Source: Larix kaempferi | Taxonomy: Eukaryota > Streptophyta > Pinopsida > Pinales > Pinaceae | Direction: 5' to 3' | Length of the DNA stretch: 64,000 nt | Assembly (NCBI GenBank): GCA_027924585.1 | Contig: BSBM01000442.1 | Span: 2,976,001 to 3,040,000, forward strand | In this document: positions 57,915 through 64,000 of the stretch, piece by piece | Numbering within the stretch: position 1 is the first letter of the stretch | Layout of the letters: the number at the start of each line of letters is the position of its first letter | Notes under the pieces: generated by a model | The model's input: the letters and a program-made list of their open reading frames with translations, nothing else | Databases searched by the model: none | Told to the model about the DNA's origin: nothing | Program-made: the position numbers and the translations under genes

Positions 57915-60900
57915 TGTAACATACTCTTTCTTGCTGAAAAACATTTTATGTTGGAAACATTATGTTAACTTTTATTGTAATGTTTTATATTGGACAAGTG
58001 TCCAAGGATGACTGTAATTGCACAATATTTTATTATTTAATAAATTAAATAGGAGACAAACACCTACGGGGACTGTTGAAAGAGTGGTTATTGACCCACT
58101 AGGTGGAATGGAATCTGGGGTAGAAGGAAATAGACAAGTGGTAGCATCATGATGCAACTAACTAGCTGTTGGTATGGGACAACTCCCTTGAAATGTGGTC
58201 ATAGTGCCCTGGAAGGTGGGACTAGAGCTTGAGGCTCATTTATTCAAAACTGACCACTAAAGACCTAGGAAGTCTATATAAGAGCCATCAAATTATGAAC
58301 TGAGGTTCATCACTTTTCCTGACGAGGAAATTTACCTTGGGATTTTGCTGTTCTTGCACCCAAGAGATTTGATGAAGGGATATGCTGAGTTTTGATCATG
58401 GTGTAAGTATGCCTATTATACTACTGAGTGCAGAAGTTATATTGTTGAGTGCAGAAGGCATATTTTGAGTGCAGAAGTTACACTGTTGAGTGCAGAAGTT
58501 GTTTTATTGAGTGCCTTGCTTCTACATAGATTCCATCTACTTAGTGGTTCAGTAAGCAGGCTCAGGGGTCCAAAAGAAGCAGGAAGTTTTGGCTGCTTCT
58601 TCTAGAAAAGGTTGGGAGGAACATGCCTCCTTGGGTGTTTATCGGCCCTATATTCATTTACAGGTTCTACTTATCTTTTCTAATTTTAAGTAGTTAAATT
58701 CTCTATCTGCTATTATTTATTCACTATTGATAAGAGTATTATCAAAAAATTTTAATTATTTTAGTTTTCTGAACTAATTAGAATTCTGCATAGAAATGAT
58801 TATGTAAGATGAAATGAATAAAATATTCTCTGCATTTTTCCCCATGCTAATGGATCTGCATCGTACTCTAGTACAGAGAAGAATTTAAGATAGATAATTT
58901 GATAGGCAGATTGTCAGATGAATGAGAAGACCAATATTGTTGTATTTTCCTAGCTTTTCCTTCCATCAATATTCTGTACACAATTCAATGTTTTCCCTTA
59001 TCATTCCTTTATCAGTTAAATGTTTCAGGTTCACTGTATTTCTTTCACCAGTCTGTATTGAAAATAACAACTGCAAAAACATTTATTTCCTAGGTACACA
59101 GTATTGTTTTTCCTTACTGTTAAACAAGTATTTTTGTCATGACAACAAACAGTCTTCATAGCTAAATATAAAAATGATATTTCTGTTATACAGTATTTAG
59201 GAGATCATAATAGCTGCCAAGTTAATAGTATCAACAAGTATTACATTTCTTTTTCCTTTTTAAATAATGCATAATTGTTGAAGCACTAATATGTATGCAT
59301 AGTTTTCATATCTGTTAAACTATTTATTCATTTTAAACAAAAGAATCATTACATTATATGCAAACAGAGTATCATTTACAAACCTATGATTTATGACAGG
59401 TTCGTTCCCTTCACTTATCAAACCCTAGATTCATTATACTTAAGAGTTTAGTTAAGTTTTCCATTAGAACAAGAAATGATCATGATTCATTTCCTAACTG
59501 AAAGTAGAATATTACATTGTGGCTCACGGCCTTCACAAAAACCAACTGAAAAGAATAGCAAAGGGAAGCCCACGACTTCATACACTTAGACACAAAACAA
59601 GTACCAATTACATTTCTTAAGACTGGAAGTAAGAACCATCTTAGCACTATCATGATCCTACATCGTCAATTTTTAATTTAAAACTAGTAAACAACAAACC
59701 CTACGATTAGTTGCTGTAGATATCGACCCTACGAAACTAAACTTTTAAATGACACAATAGTTGAACAGTTCCAAGAACCCACTTAAGGGTTTAAATCACT
59801 TTAATACAGATCCAAACCCTAAACCATCGAAGCTTTACTTAAAATACATAGTGGTGGAACGTTGAAAACATCAAATGCATACAAACCAGAGACTAGCTCT
59901 CGACACAAAAACAAACACGATTAAGTGGTGAAACAAGTTATCGTATTTCCATTTACACAGAAGATTGCAAACATTACGTTTCACCCCTTACACATAAAAT
60001 AATTCATAGTATCATAATTTACGAACAAAGGATTTAAAAAAACATAAATCCTTCTCTTACCGAGAGCAGTAGTAGGGTGAAACCCTTCCTAAGTAATTCC
60101 TTATGAATTTTACAATAGAAAACAAACACTATTGAAAACAACAACGAATGGGTTGAGGGTTTCATCCTCCCCAAACTATCAAAAACAAGCTCACAAGTAT
60201 TTTGACGAAGGTCACCCTTGGAGCCCAAGCAAACACAGAGTCTCGGCAAAGAACACAGTAAGGACCCAATAGCCATCTAACCGGAGTAACAAGTAACCAC
60301 TGGAGCTTACTAGTCTTTTAGCAGTTTCCAGCTACCAAACACTTGAATTAAGAAGCCATCGACGAAGGTACCTGCCATTCGAAATATAGTAGTGGTCAAA
60401 ACAAGTTTTACAAAGATTTTTGAATACAATATAGCAATAACTGAACTCTCAAAATAGAATGGAGATACAGGGTTTTCGAATCGAGATCCATTACCTTCAA
60501 AATAATTGCACCGAAGCTGAACGCCAAGACTGTGCCTACTGGAACCATTCTCCACCATCGAATACAGAGAAGTATGAAAAAAAATTTGAAAAACCACTTT
60601 TGAATAAGCATGGAAAGCCGAGTGTCGAACCAACCACCACTAAAAATTTATCACAAACCCTGGAACTGTTATTACAAAATTGCTACTGTAAAATGTGTCA
60701 ATGTCTCGGCTCTTAAACTACTAACAGGTCACGGTTTCGAACCATGGGAACTCCACAAAATAAATTTATCAAAACCCTGAAGGCTCCCATCCTGTCAACC
60801 TCTCCTCAGAGCCACCATGCCGAATGTCAAGGAAAAACAATAACTCCGTGAGCATAGTGGAGTTAGGATTAGGACCCAAAGCTCAAAACCCTCACTGGAT

Positions 60901-62200
60901 TGATGGTGGAGATCACAAAAGAGTTGTCACGTAAAACCAAGCATCAACCACATTTATTGACTCATCATTACCATAGCCACCAAGGAGGATAGCTAGATCA
61001 AGCTCGAACTAGATCACTTACAACTCGTCACAACATTCGAACCACCACCTCTCTATCACGTGCCTAGTGCCACAAAGAGGTCCACGAAGATATTCCACTG
61101 TTTCGGCAGTTGGAAGTATTAAATGAAAAAGGAAATCAAGTGCCTGCTAGCACGATACATCAACAGTGTTAACATTATACTTTTCTCACAAATGCATCGA
61201 ATGATTGATAACATGTATCATACTGATTTGTATCAACACCTTGTGGCAAGTGAAGGTGGCGTTGGACGTATTGGTAGGAATCACCATGTTTTATAAGGGC
61301 ACATAGATGCACACACACATCACCATATAGTTATTGTTCATAGGACCTTGTATAGAGTTTTGCATATGCATATTTCATATAGTAAAAAATCAATAAGAGA
61401 TTGCATATAGTTCATAGGTTTACATTTGACTATGAATTGTCATAATTCATAAGTTAACCAATGACTATGATATGATATTTCAATATTTCCTAGAATAGCA
61501 TTTAATCAAAACATGCATATAATTCCTAGGTTGTAGAATATATTAAAAGAATGGCATATTGATTATTGCATGGTTTAATTTTCCTATGTTGCATCAAATA
61601 GAAACTCATGACAACATTACCCATAGGGTTAAAGTATGGTTATAAAACCCATTCAAATGTTCGAACAAAACAATACAAAGTTAGTACAGGTTTTTTTGAA
61701 TATTACAGCTATTATGCTTCTGTTTGGTAAAACTAGCCTAACTGAAGATCTCATCGTTTGCACTTACGACATTATGTCTCTTAAATAATTAAGACTTGAG
61801 AATCACGGAAACTGTGAAGAAATCTTCGGTCATATGTCGTAAACAAAATACCTGCAAATCTGCGAAAAGGACGATTCAAATGATTTAGAATGAATGCTAA
61901 GTAAGCCTCGAGGCATCCATAGGACCCCTTCATCATCAACAAAAAGAAACAATAGTTGACACATGTAAATTTATATCTTAGAACAAAAAAACGAAAGACT
62001 CTGAAAATACAGTCGAGTAAGTCTAAACATCAAAGCGAAATTGTTAAGCATCTAGTCGCAGCATTTCACTTACGACTAACAATAGCATTTAGTGTAGCAA
62101 GTCAACATTTAGACACTTATGTTATTTCGCACAATTAGATTTAGTATTAAAATCTATATCTAAATTTTTAAATTTTTTTTGTAAATTTCGGCATGTTACA
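57915..62200 (+). repeat. CHR-2 5' LTR (4.3 kb)
   Basis: TGTAACATAC...GGCATGTTACA. TATA box TATATAAG at 58275-58282. Three or four short direct repeats around GAGTGCAGAAG(T/G) lie at about 58425-58520. No coding content recognised; open frames such as 58922-59161 and 60310-60633 (- strand) are chance. Confidence 0.9.
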
Positions 62201-62202
62201 TG

Positions 62203-62215
62203 TGGTATCAAAGTG
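62203..62215 (+). promoter_or_regulatory. CHR-2 primer-binding site
   Basis: TGGTATCAAAGTG, two nt after the LTR; initiator-Met type with one or two changes. Confidence 0.85.
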
Positions 62216-62715
62216 CAAGTTCAAACTCTAGGCCTGAATTAGGCTCATGCTCGTAAACAGAAAATAAAAATCAGAAAGTTATTATTACTAACTTTTATTT
62301 TTCATTTTATTTTTGTACAGAACAATTTGATATTAATTTGCAGGTATGGACATACCAGAGGAATCAGCAGAGGACAAATATCCTTGTAATGAGCATAATA
62401 ACAATAATAATGAAGGAATATATGTTGAATTAAATAACCAATCTTCAAAACTTCTTCGTACTGTAAAAGATATAAAATCTGAGATAAGAACTATTAAGGA
62501 AGAAAATGAACGCATTATGAAAGCACAAGAAGAGTTAAATCAAATTCTATTGGAGAAATACCATCACGAGGAAAGAGGAAGGAAATCATAAGTGAATTCT
62601 GATTCTGGTACAATGTCTCACAAACATAAGAGTAAGAAGGCTAAAAATGGTAGAAATATTAGTTACTTTCATTTGAATCTAATCAAAGTAATGATAAATC
62701 TTACTGTGACAGCAG

Positions 62716-63779
62716 GGTGAAATCGCGAACCTGGGAAACACTTTTGTTACAAACGGAGTGAAAAAAATGGAGCGCGGGCAGATGATCACGGGAAAAAAAG
62801 TCAAACTGAAACTCTAGGCCAAGAGTTTTGAGAGTTGAAACTCTTGGCCGAGAGTTTAGAAAAACTCTAGGCCGAGAGTTTGAACCAATCGCCGTGTTGT
62901 ATTTTAAAAAAAAATCTCAGATGAGAGTTTGAACTAAACTCTGGGCCGAGAGTTTGGAAGAAATTTTCTTGCCTGAGAGTTTCTGGTCAACAATTCCAAC
63001 ACCATTTATGCAGAATTCAGAAATGTGTCACTTTAACAAGGTCGGACCACTGCAAAACATGAGAATTACATGTCGGAGTTTATACCAGTAGATTCATCAT
63101 TCAATCTACTTTCTAGTAATATATTTTTTTTTTCTATTTTTTTACTAAACTTTATCATTAAAAAATTAAGTGACTGAAAAATCAGTCACAATGAAAATTC
63201 AATATCATCACAATGACGAAGCCAAAAAAATTTAAAAAATTACAAGGATTTTCCTTGAAGTGTCCTCTTCAATGGGTTGGTTTTAGTTTGTTTGATAAGA
63301 GTAACATTTGAAAGAAAATGTGAAGACAAAAACATGTGTCGATAATGCACCATTTTCTGAACATACATTGTTTCGATAAATAATAAAAAATAGTTCTCAA
63401 GTCTTAAAAAAGTCAAAATATAGTCCAGGATCAAGTTTAGTATGTGTAGATTATGAGCATACAATTTGCTTCCCTAAAATGAATAACCATCTATCAAAAA
63501 ACCGTCGTCAACACAGGTCACTCATTATCCATACCTAAACTTTTCAAGTATATGCCATTGGTTGACAACAAATTTGTCCCACGATATGTCCATAAACAAA
63601 ATTAAAAAAAATACGAGTAGAAATCTAATTCAATTCTATAAAACCTTTGTGTTTACTTCAAGTTGAAATTCCTAAGGGAGATATGGGTTTGAAGAGGTCA
63701 AAGTTGAAAAACATAAAAATTAGCAGTTTTTTTTTGTCAAAAACAGGCCAAAATTGTTTCCCAACTTCATGTTTTCACC
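62716..63779. mobile_element. Non-coding TIR DNA transposon (~1.06 kb)
   Basis: The insert splits CHR-2 gag. Ends are inverted repeats: left GGTGAAATCGCGAACCTGGG, right (reversed) GGTGAAAACATGAAGTTGGG, similarity continuing through GAAACA(C/A)TTTTG for ~32 bp. Direct flanks CAGCAG at 62710-62715 and 63780-63785 give a 6-bp TSD; if one more G/C pair belongs to the ends, the TSD is 4 bp (AGCA). Gag reads through the empty site, confirming the insertion. No transposase is encoded, so it is a non-autonomous element. TSD length and ends do not clearly fit hAT, Mutator, CACTA or Harbinger. Confidence 0.85.
62809..62982. repeat. Array of 20-bp palindromes in the TIR transposon
   Basis: The motif AAACTCT-(A/T/G)GGCC(A/G)-AGAGTTT occurs intact at 62809-62828, 62838-62857, 62862-62881 and 62936-62955, and degenerate near 62912-62930 and 62962-62982. 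Starts are spaced about 24-29 bp, with one empty slot between the third and fourth. Subterminal repeats of this kind are transposase-binding sites in other DNA transposons; here that is inferred. Confidence 0.85.
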
Positions 63780-64000
63780 CAGCAGTGACAGTGATTGTTG
63801 TTCCAAGAAGAGGAAGTATAAGCATCATGAACAAAATATTGGAGAGTTTAAAAAGATCAATCCACCAACATTCAATGGCGAAACTGAAAAGGGTGAGAAA
63901 GCTGAAGCATGGCTGTCTGGAATGAAGAAATACCTTAATATTTACGATTACTCTTCTCAGTTAAAAGCCAATATGGCTATTTACAATCTGATAGGAAAGG

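Larger units (their letters stand above)
45048..64000 (+). mobile_element. CHR-1, chromovirus (Ty3/gypsy) with 4.3-kb LTRs, runs past window
   Basis: 5' LTR 45048-49353, primer-binding site 49356, gag and pol 49497-54186 ending in a chromodomain, polypurine tract 54214-54222, and 3' LTR from 54227 broken at 57915 by CHR-2. The right end lies outside the window, so the TSD (left flank GAGAC, 45043-45047) cannot be checked. The pol order protease, RT, RNase H, integrase, chromodomain and the 4-kb LTRs fit the Tekay-like chromoviruses. The LTRs differ by roughly 5-6% over the first ~370 bp by hand count, so it is older than TAT-1. Confidence 0.93.
57915..64000 (+). mobile_element. CHR-2, related long-LTR chromovirus, 5' part only
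   Basis: Begins TGTAACATAC inside the CHR-1 3' LTR (left flank AAACG, 57910-57914). LTR 57915-62200 is followed by a primer-binding site and gag. It is a diverged relative of CHR-1: the LTRs align in blocks and gag is clearly homologous. It is closer to the solo LTR CHR-S. The rest lies past the window. Confidence 0.9.
62346..64000 (+). pseudogene. CHR-2 gag, interrupted by a DNA transposon, partial
   Basis: ATG at 62346; MDIPEESAEDKYPC..., then a probable coiled coil (VKDIKSEIRTIKEENERIMK) and MKAQEELNQILLEK as in CHR-1. A TAA stops the frame at 62589-62591 and a slip occurs near 62665. Coding sequence can be followed to about 62715, resumes after the transposon at 63786, and reaches the gag domain (PPTFNGETEKGEKAEAWLSG, NMAIYNLIGK) at the window edge. 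Confidence 0.85.

Noticed and set aside
60310-60633. 107-codon ORF on the - strand
   Set aside because: It lies in the CHR-2 LTR with no motif, and overlapping frames are also open by chance.
62713-63784. hAT assignment for the TIR transposon (CAGGGTGAAA end, 8-bp TSD)
   Set aside because: The best 8-bp flank match (TGTGACAG/AGTGACAG) does not restore the gag reading frame, whereas excising with the CAGCAG duplication does.

Overview
The window looks like intergenic DNA from a large-genome seed plant, possibly a gymnosperm (conifer-like). The lineage is an inference from the density of old, nested LTR retrotransposons and the near absence of host genes; nothing here fixes a species. No rRNA, tRNA, CRISPR array or intact single-copy host gene was seen. 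Almost everything can be resolved into mobile elements with matching target-site duplications (TSDs), all read by eye.

Layout. 1-2059: unclassified sequence with an LTR-like promoter stretch and a BED-zinc-finger-like exon remnant (1689-1921). 2060-8860: Ty1/copia element COP-A (+). 8866-14561: unclassified AT-rich DNA. 14562-42617: a solo LTR of a long-LTR chromovirus (CHR-S, - strand, TSD GGGAA), about 4.1 kb once two later insertions are removed. These are TAT-1 (17511-34655, TSD ATATA), a 17.1-kb Ty3/gypsy element of Tat type that itself carries a 1.5-kb solo LTR (19738-21265, TSD CCTTA), and COP-B (35509-42291, - strand, TSD ATGAG), a second copy of the COP-A family. 42623-45047: a GAT-trinucleotide microsatellite, a ~170-bp satellite array and an acidic ORF remnant. 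45048 onward: chromovirus CHR-1 (+) with 4.3-kb LTRs; its 3' LTR is broken at 57915 by a relative, CHR-2, whose gag is broken by a ~1.06-kb terminal-inverted-repeat (TIR) DNA transposon (62716-63779). CHR-1 and CHR-2 run off the window.

Genes. TAT-1 reads gag - protease - reverse transcriptase/RNase H - integrase - a second, intact RNase H ORF (28589-29017), followed by a convergent antisense gene (29498-30855, - strand) resembling plant mobile domain proteins. That antisense gene holds a 95-nt GT-AG intron whose removal joins two ORFs in frame. CHR-1 has gag and a pol in one frame, broken mainly by stop codons and ending in a chromodomain. COP-A and COP-B share the same coding deletions and the same long non-coding interior, so the family probably spread as a non-autonomous form.

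Most noteworthy: inside TAT-1, an 8-unit palindromic array between the convergent RNase H and antisense genes whose flanking bases covary (29091-29366), and a ~34-bp-periodic series of hairpins all with 5-nt loops at the head of the antisense gene (30942-31169); and, in the TIR transposon, a ~25-bp-spaced array of 20-bp palindromes (62809-62982). None of these is explained by ordinary retrotransposon annotation.
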